Part shown: positions 26,224 to 34,823 of the stretch, in pieces | Layout: every line of letters starts with the position of its first letter | Numbering within the stretch: the stretch's first letter is position 1 | Assembly: GCA_963735445.1 (NCBI GenBank) | Contig: CAVTLC010000003.1 | Location: 186,001-250,000 of the forward strand | From: AP-15 sp963735445 | Lineage (GTDB): Bacteria > Pseudomonadota > Alphaproteobacteria > ATCC43930 > CGMCC-115725 | Length of the DNA: 64,000 bases | Direction: 5' to 3' | Made by a program: the position numbers and the translations under genes | Notes under the pieces: generated by a model | Seen by the model: only the letters and a program-made list of their open reading frames with translations | What the model was told of the DNA's origin: nothing | Database searches by the model: none

Positions 26224-28188
26224 ATGGAAGGCTTTTTGATCGCGGCGCGCGCGGTCCACTATTCCTCGACGATCTCGCTTGCCGGGGTCTTCGCCTTCCT
26301 TTGCTTTGTCGCCGACTCGCAGCCTTGGCCGAGGTTGGACCGCCGGCTTTCGCTTCTCGCCGCCGCCAGTCTGGTGCTGGGGCTGCTCTCCGGCGCGGCT
26401 TGGCTGTTATTCGTGTCGGCGCAAATGAGCGGTCAGCCGATAGCCATGACGCTGCGGCAAGGCGTCGTGGCGACCGTTCTGCATCGCACGCGCTTTGGCC
26501 AAATCTGGAGTTTGCGCCTTCTTCTTGCGGTCGTACTGGCGGCGCTGCTGGTTCTGCCGTACGGTTGGCGGCGAGGGTTATGGCGTTGGGTAGGGCTTGC
26601 TATTTCCGCCTGCGTCCTCGGCTCGCTCGCCTGGGCCGGGCACGGCGGCGCAACCCCAGGGCGGCCCGGCGATCTCCATTTGACGGCGGATATACTCCAC
26701 CTCCTTGCGGCGGGCGCCTGGGTTGGATCACTCGTGCCGCTCGCCCTGCTGCTGAGCGAACTGCGCCGAGACCGAATCGACGATGCCAGCTCGACGCAAA
26801 TGGCCCGGCGGGCGGTGATTAGATTTTCACTACTGGCCGCAATCAGTGTCGTCGTTCTTTTTGCGGCCGGGCTGATCAATACCTGGTTTCTCGCCAGCAG
26901 CGTGCCGGCCCTGATCGGCACCGAATACGGCCGGCTGCTGCTCGCCAAAGTGGCGCTTTTTCTGACGATGGTGACGATCGCCGCAGTCAACCTGCTGCGT
27001 ATGACCCCGCGTCTTGCGATCGGCACCCGCCACCCGCTAGTTGCGGCGGCGCTCTCCCATCTTCGGCGCAACGCGCTGATCGAGGCGTCGTTCGGGCTGT
27101 GCGTTCTCTGCATCGTCGCGAAGCTTGGGGTTTTGCCACCGGCACTGCACACCAAACCGGGTTGGCCGCTGCCTTTTCGGCTCGAACCTGCAGCACTCGC
27201 CGGTCCGTCAAGGACCGCCTTGGCGCTTTTGACGGCGTCAGCAATTGCCCTTGTGGGCGCCGTCGTAGCGACTGCCGCGGCGCGACGATACCATGCGATG
27301 ACGGCCGCCTGCGCCGGCGTTGTCCTGTGCCTTGCGGTCGGCTGGCTTATCGCCCGGCCGGCGATTGAGCCAGCCTATCCGACGAGCTTTTATGCTCCCG
27401 CCGAGCCTTACGCCGCCCCTTCGGTCGAGCAAGGGGCGCGGCTATACGTCGAGAATTGCGCATTGTGTCATGGCGCCGGCGGCAAGGGGGACGGTCCGGC
27501 GGCTGCAGCGCTTGCGGTCCGGCCGGCGGATTTGACCGCACCCCATCTTTTCGCGCACAGCGAGGGCGATCTGTTCTGGTGGATCAGCCATGGAAAAGCG
27601 AACGGTGCGATGCCGGGTTTTGCCGGCACACTTAGCCCGGCGGATCGTTGGGATCTGATCAATTTCATCCGGGCCCGTGCGGCCGGCATTCTATCACGCG
27701 CGGTCGGGCCGACGATTTCCGCTGAGGCCGGTCCTGCTGTGCCCGATTTTGCGTTCGAGACCGAGGGCCGCCAGCTAACCCTAAGCCGTCTGCTCGAAAC
27801 CGGACCGGTGTTGATCGCGTTGTTCGGAGAGCCGCCGTCGGCCGCGCGTCTCGCGCAACTCGCGGCCTCACAGCAGAAGTTTGCTCTGTCCAGCCTGCGG
27901 GTCGTTGCGGTTGATCTCGACCAGCAGCGCGCCCCGCCGCCAGAAGCTCAGCCGCCAGTTCCGCTTGTAACGGTGGCGCCGGATGTCGCTGCAACGCTCA
28001 GATTGTTTCGCGTAAGTGCCGATGGCGACGAGACCGATCTGATGCTTGACCAAACCGGCAATGTGCGGGCGAGATGGACCGCGAGCAATGGCCTTCCTGA
28101 CATCGACACCTTGAGAGCAGCAGCGGTGCGGGTCGCACAACTCCCCGCATCGCCCGCCTCCCAGAGCCACGCCGGACACGGGGGATGA
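26224..28188 (+). CDS. copD: CopD-type copper membrane protein fused to cytochrome c and a C-terminal extension
   Basis: This is a putative inner-membrane copper importer of 654 residues. Residues 1 to about 390 hold eight or more transmembrane helices with CopD features, including H-Y-S-S near the N terminus, a W-A-G-H segment and H-L-L-A-A-G-A-W-V-G-S. Next comes a class I cytochrome c domain: heme site C412-A-L-C415-H416 and a distal-type Met in G-A-M-P-G-F-A-G. The last 150 residues look like a thioredoxin-fold or SCO-like domain without a C-x-x-C pair. The heme domain suggests redox chemistry on copper coupled to transport; that is inference. Confidence 0.85.
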   Translation: MEGFLIAARAVHYSSTISLAGVFAFLCFVADSQPWPRLDRRLSLLAAASLVLGLLSGAAWLLFVSAQMSGQPIAMTLRQGVVATVLHRTRFGQIWSLRLLLAVVLAALLVLPYGWRRGLWRWVGLAISACVLGSLAWAGHGGATPGRPGDLHLTADILHLLAAGAWVGSLVPLALLLSELRRDRIDDASSTQMARRAVIRFSLLAAISVVVLFAAGLINTWFLASSVPALIGTEYGRLLLAKVALFLTMVTIAAVNLLRMTPRLAIGTRHPLVAAALSHLRRNALIEASFGLCVLCIVAKLGVLPPALHTKPGWPLPFRLEPAALAGPSRTALALLTASAIALVGAVVATAAARRYHAMTAACAGVVLCLAVGWLIARPAIEPAYPTSFYAPAEPYAAPSVEQGARLYVENCALCHGAGGKGDGPAAAALAVRPADLTAPHLFAHSEGDLFWWISHGKANGAMPGFAGTLSPADRWDLINFIRARAAGILSRAVGPTISAEAGPAVPDFAFETEGRQLTLSRLLETGPVLIALFGEPPSAARLAQLAASQQKFALSSLRVVAVDLDQQRAPPPEAQPPVPLVTVAPDVAATLRLFRVSADGDETDLMLDQTGNVRARWTASNGLPDIDTLRAAAVRVAQLPASPASQSHAGHGG

Positions 28189-28264
28189 CCGGTGCGCGGC
28201 GGATCGATCGGCAAGAGCGCGTCCGCCTGTGGCGACGTCGTTGGCCGCGGGTAGAGATCTGCGA

Positions 28265-29038
28265 TCAGTCCGGTTTTGGGGTCTTCGCTGTTATTCGGTC
28301 AAGCAGGGCCGCCGCTGCTCCAGCTTCGGCCGCGCGTTTGGCCGAAGCCGTTGCGGTAGCGGCCTCGCTCCCCGCAATTCTAGCCGCCACGGTAAAGAGT
28401 GGAGCATGATCCGGGCCGCTGGTCGCGACGAGTTCGTATTGCGGTAGCCCGAGACCGCGCGCTTGGGCCCATTCCTGCAGCGTCGTTTTCGGGTCAGTGG
28501 GTGGACCCTCCATTGCCGCAATCAGCGGCGCCCAAAAGCGGTGCACGAATGCCGCCGCGGCCTCAAACCCGCCATCGAGATAAATCGCGGCGATCATTGC
28601 CTCGCATGCGTCGGCCAGGATCGCTGGATTGGCGGCGCCGCCCGCCGTTGCTTCGGCACGCGAGAGGATCAGATGTCGTCCCAGGCCGATCGCTTGAGCC
28701 ACTCGCGCCAACGCTTCGCGGCGCACGAGGTGAGTATGGCGCCGGGTCAGCAAACCCTCCGGCTCGTCCGTGAAGCGCCGCCACAGCAGCTCGGCAACGA
28801 CGAGTCCGAGCACTCGATCACCCAGGAATTCAAGACGATCGTAACCGCGTCTTGCGGGCTTGGCACGCCGACCGTGGCCACGCTCTGATGCCGTTGCACT
28901 CGGATGCGTCAGCGCCTCGGTTAGCAACAACGGAGAGTTAAATGCGTACCCAATGACTTGAGCTAAATCGAGTGTCGTCCCCGCGGGAGAAGCAACAGCC
29001 GGCTCCAAGGGCGAGCCGGCTTCGACCGATACCGTCAA
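28265..29038 (-). CDS. rnc: ribonuclease III
   Basis: RNase III cuts double-stranded RNA in rRNA and mRNA processing. The endonuclease signature R-L-E-F-L-G-D-R-V-L-G-L is present, with the second acidic patch D-A-C-E-A-M-I-A-A-I-Y-L-D-G-G. A double-stranded RNA-binding domain follows from about residue 185 (L-Q-E-W-A-Q, K-R-A-A-E-A-G-A-A-A). I place the start at the TTG at 29038, which overlaps the lepB stop (TTGA), giving 257 residues; an ATG at 29098 would overlap lepB by 64 bases. The era gene that often follows rnc is absent. Confidence 0.92.
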   Translation of the reverse strand: MTVSVEAGSPLEPAVASPAGTTLDLAQVIGYAFNSPLLLTEALTHPSATASERGHGRRAKPARRGYDRLEFLGDRVLGLVVAELLWRRFTDEPEGLLTRRHTHLVRREALARVAQAIGLGRHLILSRAEATAGGAANPAILADACEAMIAAIYLDGGFEAAAAFVHRFWAPLIAAMEGPPTDPKTTLQEWAQARGLGLPQYELVATSGPDHAPLFTVAARIAGSEAATATASAKRAAEAGAAAALLDRITAKTPKPD

Positions 29039-29808
29039 TAGACGCCCTTGAATAAGCGGTTGTATCGGATCGCAAACGGCCACTTCCAGATTTCCCAAAG
29101 ACGTGCTGTACCGTCGGTTGAAAAGAAGATGAACTGCGCCTTGCCGATCAGATTTTCGGCAGGCACATAACCGACCGCCGACAGCACGCGGCTGTCCTGT
29201 GAGTTGTCACGATTATCGCCCATCATAAAATAGTCGCCCGGCGGAACGTGGTATTCAGGCGTGTTATCGAGCGGTCCATTGTCGCCGATTTTTATAATCC
29301 GATGCTGTCGTCCATTGGGTAAAGTTTCAACATACTGTTTCATCGGAACGAGAACGCCGTCGCCTTCTTGATACAGGTAATCCTCGATCGGTTTCCTAGG
29401 CACTTCCTTATCATTAATATACAGCTCGCCCTGCTTCATCTGAATCGTATCGCCCGGCAGGCCGATTACTCGTTTGATGTAGTCGGTCGAATTGTCGGTC
29501 GGCAGCTTAAAGACAACAACGTCCCCGCGCTCGGGCGGGTGAAAGAAGATGCGGCCCGAAAACAGTGGCAATCCGAACGGAAGAGAGAACCTGCTGTAGC
29601 CGTAAGAAAATTTGGAAACAAATAAATAGTCACCCACCAGCAATGTCGGGATCATCGACCCTGACGGGATGTTGAACGGTTCGTATGCGACAGTGCGCAC
29701 GACCAAGGCGATCAGTACCGCATAGACAATAGTCTTTATCGTATCGACGATGCCGCCAGCGGCGGCTTTCTTTTTAGATATCACCTTGCGCGCAGAATTG
29801 GTTTTCAT
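29035..29808 (-). CDS. lepB: signal peptidase I
   Basis: LepB removes signal peptides from exported proteins in the inner membrane. From the ATG at 29808 the product is 257 residues. It has one N-terminal transmembrane helix (T-I-V-Y-A-V-L-I-A-L-V-V-R-T), the nucleophile in P-S-G-S-M-I-P-T-L, the general-base Lys in Y-I-K-R-V-I-G-L-P-G-D, and the box E motif G-D-N-R-D-N-S-Q-D-S-R. The frame is open further upstream (29868), but that part is not typical. It overlaps rnc by four bases. Confidence 0.95.
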   Translation of the reverse strand: MKTNSARKVISKKKAAAGGIVDTIKTIVYAVLIALVVRTVAYEPFNIPSGSMIPTLLVGDYLFVSKFSYGYSRFSLPFGLPLFSGRIFFHPPERGDVVVFKLPTDNSTDYIKRVIGLPGDTIQMKQGELYINDKEVPRKPIEDYLYQEGDGVLVPMKQYVETLPNGRQHRIIKIGDNGPLDNTPEYHVPPGDYFMMGDNRDNSQDSRVLSAVGYVPAENLIGKAQFIFFSTDGTARLWEIWKWPFAIRYNRLFKGVY

Positions 29809-29907
29809 GACATGCCTTGCGGGGCTCGAACGGCGGTGGATCAAGCCAAGCGCGCCACCCGAAGTCAAGCACGCCGGGGCAGATCGAGAACAGTACCGCG
29901 GGGCTGT

Positions 29908-30318
29908 TCACATCAAGCGCGAGCGCGGAACAGCAGTGATGATCACGACCGCCTGGGCGATCGGCGGCTCATCGGTCAAGGTGATGTCGAGCCGCGCAGT
30001 CATATCTGCGGGCGTTATCTCGTGGAGGCGGCGCAGAGCCCCACCGGTAAGCCGCATCGTCGGCTGGCCCGACGGCAGGTTAACGACACCGAGATCACGC
30101 CAAAAAATGCCGCGTCGGAAGCCGGTTCCGAGCGCCTTGGAGCAAGCCTCTTTAGCGGCAAAGCGCCGGGCGTAACTTGCCGCGCGATTGGCTCGGCGAT
30201 CGCACTTTGATCGCTCAGCCTGAGTGAAAATGCGGTCGAGAAACCGATCGCCAAACTGCTCGATCACTCGCTCGATCCGGCGGATGTCGATCAAGTCGCT
30301 GCCCAATCCGATGATCAT
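29908..30318 (-). CDS. acpS: holo-[acyl-carrier-protein] synthase
   Basis: AcpS attaches the phosphopantetheine arm of CoA to acyl carrier protein. The 136-residue product has the two defining motifs: G-L-G-S-D-L-I-D-I-R-R-I (metal-binding Asp) and R-R-F-A-A-K-E-A-C-S-K-A-L-G-T-G. It lies between rsh and lepB, as in many alphaproteobacteria, though the pdxJ gene often seen beside it is absent. Confidence 0.94.
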   Translation of the reverse strand: MIIGLGSDLIDIRRIERVIEQFGDRFLDRIFTQAERSKCDRRANRAASYARRFAAKEACSKALGTGFRRGIFWRDLGVVNLPSGQPTMRLTGGALRRLHEITPADMTARLDITLTDEPPIAQAVVIITAVPRSRLM

Positions 30319-30379
30319 CGGACCACCTTAGACGCGCCGCCACCCGCCCCCTGGAAGACAGGACGAGACCAGCGCGGCC

Positions 30380-32515
30380 TCAACCGCGTGCCCGCTCGAC
30401 GGAATTGATGACCGGATTGGCGCGCAAGGCGGCAATGATCGTCGTCAGATGCCTTACGTCGGCGACTTCGATATCGAGCATCATCTCGAAAAAATCCGAC
30501 GAGCGATTGGTGATTTTCAAATTCGTAATGTTCCCGCCCTGCTTGCCGATCACGGTGGTCAAGCTACCGAGATTGCCGGGCTCGTTCGCAATCATGACAT
30601 TGAGCCGGCCAACATGGATGGGATCACCTTCGCTGTTGCTCCACGCCACATCGAGCCATCGCTCGGGGGTGTCGGCGAAGTTTTCGAGCGTGTCGCAATC
30701 AATCGTATGGATCGTCACACCCTTGCCCGTGGTTACGATGCCGACGATACGGTCGCCCGGAAGCGGATGGCAGCAACCGGCGAAGTGAAGCGCCATTCCG
30801 GGTATCAAGCCGCGGATCGCGACGGCGGTGTCGTTGTGGCCCACTTTCCGCCGCGCCCGGGCCAAGGAGACGACCTTGCCTCGGTCCTGCTGCTGCGGAA
30901 ACACGGCGTTGACGACCGCACGGCCGGTGACCAAACCCTGTCCGACCGCAATGTACAGGTCGTCAACTGCGGGACAGTTGAACGTTTTAAGGACTGGTTC
31001 AAGCGACCGTTCGGAAAACTCGTGACCCTCCTGGCGAAACGCCTTTTGCGCGATCGCCTTGCCGAGATCGAGATATTGGGTCCGCTGTTGGGTGCGGACA
31101 AACCGGCGAATACGGGCCCGCGCCTTGCCGGTGACGACGAATCGTTCCCAGGTGGGCGATGGGTGCTGCGCCTTGGATGTAATAATCTCGACCTGGTCAC
31201 CGTTACCGAGGGTTGTGCGCAACGGCAGCAGCCGGCCATTAATCTTGGCGCCGACACAGGTGTCGCCGATCTCGGAATGGACGGCATAGGCGAAATCGAC
31301 AGCTGTAGCGCCGCGCGGCAGCGCTATCAGGTCGCCCTTGGGGGTGAACGCGAAGACCTGATCCTGGAACATCTCGAGCTTGGTGTGCTCGAGAAATTCT
31401 TCCGGTCCGGAAGCGTGATCGAGGATGTCGAGCAGCTCGCGCAGCCAGCGATATTGCGGGCCCTCGGTCTTTCCCGCGCCCTGTTTGTAGCTCCAATGTG
31501 CGGCGACACCGAACTCGGCAACCTCGTGCATATCGCGAGTACGGATTTGCACTTCGATACGCTGCTGCTCAGGGCCGATGACCCCGGTGTGCAAAGAGCG
31601 ATAATTGTTCGGCTTTGGGGTCGATATATAATCCTTAAATCGGCCCGGGACGACGTGATAGGTGGAATGGATTATTCCCAACGCGTGATAACAGTCGCCG
31701 ACGCTGTCGACTAGAACGCGGAACGCCATGACATCCGAGAGTTGCTCGAAAGCGACGTTTTTTCGCTGCATCTTGCGCCAGATCGAGCAGGCTGACTTTT
31801 CTCGCCCCGAGACAAGCGTGCCAACGAGCCCGGATTCGGCCAATTTGCGTTGCAACTCGGATTCGATCCGTGGCACCACCGCGGCTCCCTGATCACGCAG
31901 GAAATCGAGGCGGGCGATGATGCTGTTTCGCGCGTCCGGCTGGAGCTCGGCAAAAGCAAGGTCTTCCAGTTCGTCCTTCATCCGCTGCATGCCGAGCCGC
32001 TCGGCGAGCGGTGCGTAGATCTCCATCGTCTCGCGCGCAATGCGCCGGCGCTTTTCTCCATCTTTGATGAAATGTAGGGTCTGCATGTTGTGCAGTCGGT
32101 CGGCAAGCTTGACCAAAAGCACGCGAATATCTTCGGACATCGCCAGCACCAGCTTGCGGAAGTTCTCCGCCTGCTTGGTGTGGTCCGATTGCAGCTCGAT
32201 GCGCGAAAGCTTGGTCACACCATCGACCAGCCGCGCGGTTTCGTGACCAAACACGCGGTCGATGTCGTCGAGCGTGGCGACTGTGTCCTCTACCGTATCA
32301 TGCAGCAGCCCGGTGACGATTGAGGCGCTGTCGAGCTTCATCTGGGCGAGGATGCCCGCCACCTCGACCGGATGCGAAAAGTAAGGGTCTCCCGAGGCCC
32401 GCAATTGCGCGCCATGGGCCTTCATCGAGTACACGTAAGCCCGGTTAAGCGCGTCTTCGTCGGCGTTCGGATCATACGACCGCACGAGCTCGACAAGCTC
32501 AAATTGCCGCATCAT
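30380..32515 (-). CDS. rsh: bifunctional (p)ppGpp synthetase/hydrolase (RelA/SpoT homologue)
   Basis: Rsh makes and degrades the stringent-response alarmone (p)ppGpp. The 711-residue product has the full domain order. An HD hydrolase domain (F-S-H-P-V-E-V-A, L-L-H-D-T-V-E-D-T) is followed by the synthetase domain (R-F-K-D-Y-I-S-T-P-K-P-N-N-Y-R-S-L-H-T), a TGS domain (V-F-A-F-T-P-K-G-D) and a C-terminal ACT domain (A-N-E-P-G-N-L-G). The intact H-D and synthetase motifs predict both activities. Two ATGs are adjacent; 32515 has GAGG eight bases upstream. It follows rpoZ in the same direction. Confidence 0.95.
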   Translation of the reverse strand: MMRQFELVELVRSYDPNADEDALNRAYVYSMKAHGAQLRASGDPYFSHPVEVAGILAQMKLDSASIVTGLLHDTVEDTVATLDDIDRVFGHETARLVDGVTKLSRIELQSDHTKQAENFRKLVLAMSEDIRVLLVKLADRLHNMQTLHFIKDGEKRRRIARETMEIYAPLAERLGMQRMKDELEDLAFAELQPDARNSIIARLDFLRDQGAAVVPRIESELQRKLAESGLVGTLVSGREKSACSIWRKMQRKNVAFEQLSDVMAFRVLVDSVGDCYHALGIIHSTYHVVPGRFKDYISTPKPNNYRSLHTGVIGPEQQRIEVQIRTRDMHEVAEFGVAAHWSYKQGAGKTEGPQYRWLRELLDILDHASGPEEFLEHTKLEMFQDQVFAFTPKGDLIALPRGATAVDFAYAVHSEIGDTCVGAKINGRLLPLRTTLGNGDQVEIITSKAQHPSPTWERFVVTGKARARIRRFVRTQQRTQYLDLGKAIAQKAFRQEGHEFSERSLEPVLKTFNCPAVDDLYIAVGQGLVTGRAVVNAVFPQQQDRGKVVSLARARRKVGHNDTAVAIRGLIPGMALHFAGCCHPLPGDRIVGIVTTGKGVTIHTIDCDTLENFADTPERWLDVAWSNSEGDPIHVGRLNVMIANEPGNLGSLTTVIGKQGGNITNLKITNRSSDFFEMMLDIEVADVRHLTTIIAALRANPVINSVERARG

Positions 32516-32617
32516 GACTGCGGCCTCTCAGGCAAACGGGGGCTGTCGCTACCTACATTAGGCAGTCGGCACCATCGGTTCGGCCGCGCCGACAGGGAGC
32601 GGACTACCTGTTCCGGA

Positions 32618-33205
32618 TTAGAGCTCCTCGTCTTCACCTGGCAAATCGCCTTCCGGCAGATCGGCGAGATCGTCGTCGTCCGCCTCCTCATCGGCGTTCA
32701 GCGCATCGGGGGCGAGGTCCTCTTCATCCGCCTCGTCATCGACGCTCAACACGTCGCTCGCCAGCTTCTCGGTGAGATCATCTTCGTCATCGATGAGTTC
32801 TTCTTCTTCGTCGCCAGCCGCCTCCTCGTCGAGTTCGGTTTCATCGCCAATCTCAGCATCCTCGTAGCCACCACCCTCGGAGCGGGCCGCGGCAACGCCC
32901 AAGGCGCTGCCGGGAGCGGCAAATCCGAACACGCTGGTATCCACTTCGAGATCCTGGGTCTCTTCGGCTTCATCGAGCTCGACGTGTTTTTGCATGCCGC
33001 GCACGACCAATTCCCTCAGATGCAACAGACCGACGGTTTCATCGGCGATTTCGCGCAAGGCGACCACCGGGTTCTTGTCGTCGTCACGATCGAGCGATAG
33101 CGGCGCCCCGGACGTGATTTCGCGGGCGCGTTGCGCGGCGAGCAGTACCAGCTCGAAACGGTTAGGAACCTTGACGACGCAATCTTCAACGGTGACACGC
33201 GCCAT
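32618..33205 (-). CDS. rpoZ: RNA polymerase omega subunit with long acidic tail
   Basis: Omega helps assemble RNA polymerase and forms part of a ppGpp site. The first 85 residues are canonical: M-A-R-V-T-V-E-D-C-V, N-R-F-E-L-V-L-L-A-A-Q-R-A-R-E-I and K-N-P-V-V-A-L-R-E-I-A. The remaining 110 residues are a highly acidic, low-complexity tail with imperfect repeats such as D-A-L-N-A-D-E-E-A-D-D-D-D-L. That makes the protein (195 residues) clearly longer than most alphaproteobacterial omegas. The start is the ATG at 33205. The adjacency to rsh is conserved in proteobacteria. Confidence 0.92.
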   Translation of the reverse strand: MARVTVEDCVVKVPNRFELVLLAAQRAREITSGAPLSLDRDDDKNPVVALREIADETVGLLHLRELVVRGMQKHVELDEAEETQDLEVDTSVFGFAAPGSALGVAAARSEGGGYEDAEIGDETELDEEAAGDEEEELIDDEDDLTEKLASDVLSVDDEADEEDLAPDALNADEEADDDDLADLPEGDLPGEDEEL

Positions 33206-33684
33206 TGCAGTTTTACCTCTAATCGCGGAACTACCAAATATATGGTTCGACATGCAGCGCGGCAACACGCTGAATTGCGAGCGCAGCCCACTGTTTTGTT
33301 ATTGTGTGATTGCCCAGGAAAGCCTGATCCGTCCTCCGCACGCATATGCCGTCCGCGCGCACCTTTCGCGAAGCCAGCGGGCATATCCGTCTGTATAACG
33401 TTTCACCCGAGGATCGAGCCGGGTCCTCGATCTCGAGTGTTCTCGAATTGTGGCGTCCGGGAGCAAGGGCAGCTGCTTACTGACACCGACATTCTGACCG
33501 ATGCGGGCCCCGCCGGTCCTCTTGGTCTCGGTCTGGAGGCCTCCTCATCGCAGGTGATGCAAGACCGGTGGCAGGTCGATCAGGCCGTCAGCGCAAACAT
33601 CGCCGATTTCTTGCGCCAGCTCGAAGTCTATGCGGCGCAAACCGCCGTCTCAACGACAGCGGCGGTATCGCGTTACGCGAGGAC
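33206..33684. other. intergenic region upstream of rpoZ
   Basis: These 479 bases lie between the end of coq7 and the rpoZ start, with all flanking genes on the minus strand. They should hold the rpoZ-rsh promoter. A plus-strand frame (33131-33688) crosses the whole stretch and overlaps rpoZ, but its sequence shows no recognisable motif or convincing start. I do not call a gene here. Confidence 0.5.
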
Positions 33685-34236
33685 TTAAATCCGGGTAGAG
33701 AGCCAGATCGCGATCCGCGAACCGGTCTTGATGGCCGCGCTCAGCAGATCGTAACCTGGTGTCTGCTCGGCGCCCTGAGCAATCGCTGTGTCGCGATGCG
33801 CGATTTCGTCAGCACGAAACGCGAGCACCGTTTCGGTCAATTCAGGGTCGTGCTCCAAAAGGCGTTCGGCCTGGTCGCGGTAATGGTCGTCGATGACTTC
33901 TTCGACCGCGACGGTGCACGCCATCGCAGCCTGGTCTCCGAGAAGTGCGGTCGCCGCGCCTAGCGCATATCCCGCAGCCGACCACAGCGGGTGCAGCACG
34001 GTCGGCCTCACTCTTCGTTTTGGCAGCAAGGTTTCGAACGCCGCCAGATGGCGCTTCTCGGCCTCCGCCATTCGCCGTATCTCGCCGGAGCCACGGCCTC
34101 GCCGCAAGACGTCGAGCTGGCCATCATAGATCCTCGTGGCGCCGAATTCGCCGGCGTGATCCACCCTTAGCATGCGCGCGATTTCGGCCGCTGGCATCGG
34201 ATCGCCGGGCAAGCGATGGCGGGGTACGCTGCTCAT
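33685..34236 (-). CDS. coq7: demethoxyubiquinone hydroxylase Coq7
   Basis: Coq7 carries out the penultimate hydroxylation in ubiquinone synthesis using a carboxylate-bridged di-iron site. The 183-residue product shows the paired ligand motifs: D-H-A-G-E-F-G-A, A-E-K-R-H-L, V-E-E-V-I-D-D-H-Y and the C-terminal D-E-I-A-H. The enzyme needs O2, consistent with an aerobic lifestyle. It lies 19 bases downstream of dsbB on the same strand. Confidence 0.93.
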   Translation of the reverse strand: MSSVPRHRLPGDPMPAAEIARMLRVDHAGEFGATRIYDGQLDVLRRGRGSGEIRRMAEAEKRHLAAFETLLPKRRVRPTVLHPLWSAAGYALGAATALLGDQAAMACTVAVEEVIDDHYRDQAERLLEHDPELTETVLAFRADEIAHRDTAIAQGAEQTPGYDLLSAAIKTGSRIAIWLSTRI

Positions 34237-34255
34237 GCTGGACCGCTGATAGTCA

Positions 34256-34765
34256 TCACCTGCCGCTCCGACGAGCGCCGAAAAACCCGGCGATGCAAAT
34301 TCCCGCCATTACCAATGAGGCGAGCAAGTTCCAGCCGGCGAGAGAAACGCCAACGAAAGTCCATGCGGGTTCGTCGCAGCGTACCGGCTGCTGGCGCATC
34401 AACTGCGCCTTCAGCTCCGCCAGAGTCGTTGGAGTCCCGGCGGCGGCACAGGCGCTCGGGCCGGCGAACCAGTGCTGCTCTACGCCCACGTGATAAAAGC
34501 TGAGGGCGCTCCCGACGATGAAAACAGCAGCCAGCGACAGCGTCACCCAGGGCAATGCCGCCCGGCTACCGACCATTGTTGCGACAAAGGCGATCACGAT
34601 CGCGACGTCCCACGGCCATCGCTCCGTCAAGCACAGCTCGCAAGGGGCGAGCCCGCCCCAATACTGCGCCAGCAGCACCGTCGCCATGACAATGGCGCTC
34701 GTCACGAGCACAAAGAGCGGAAGGGCGCGCCCGCCGCCTCTAATTGGGGGATTGCCCGCTTGCAT
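34256..34765 (-). CDS. dsbB: disulfide bond formation protein B
   Basis: DsbB reoxidises periplasmic DsbA and passes electrons to quinone. The 169-residue product from ATG 34765 has four hydrophobic helices. The first Cys pair is C-E-L-C-L-T-E-R-W-P, and the second consists of a Cys in G-P-S-A-C-A-A-A-G and one in P-V-R-C-D-E-P-A-W. The frame is open further upstream to 34993, overlapping the ABC gene, but that part is not conserved. Confidence 0.92.
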   Translation of the reverse strand: MQAGNPPIRGGGRALPLFVLVTSAIVMATVLLAQYWGGLAPCELCLTERWPWDVAIVIAFVATMVGSRAALPWVTLSLAAVFIVGSALSFYHVGVEQHWFAGPSACAAAGTPTTLAELKAQLMRQQPVRCDEPAWTFVGVSLAGWNLLASLVMAGICIAGFFGARRSGR

Positions 34766-34823
34766 GTTGTTAAGATAGCGCGGCCGCGCTGCAGCGCCAA
34801 CGCGGGCTATGCCCGGACCTATG

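Noticed and set aside
30449..31714. A 421-codon open frame on the plus strand
   Set aside because: It lies entirely antisense to the well-conserved rsh gene; long antisense frames are expected in GC-rich coding DNA and it shows no domain.
33131..33688. A plus-strand frame across the rpoZ upstream region
   Set aside because: It overlaps rpoZ on the other strand, has no good start signal, and its sequence is low in recognisable structure.
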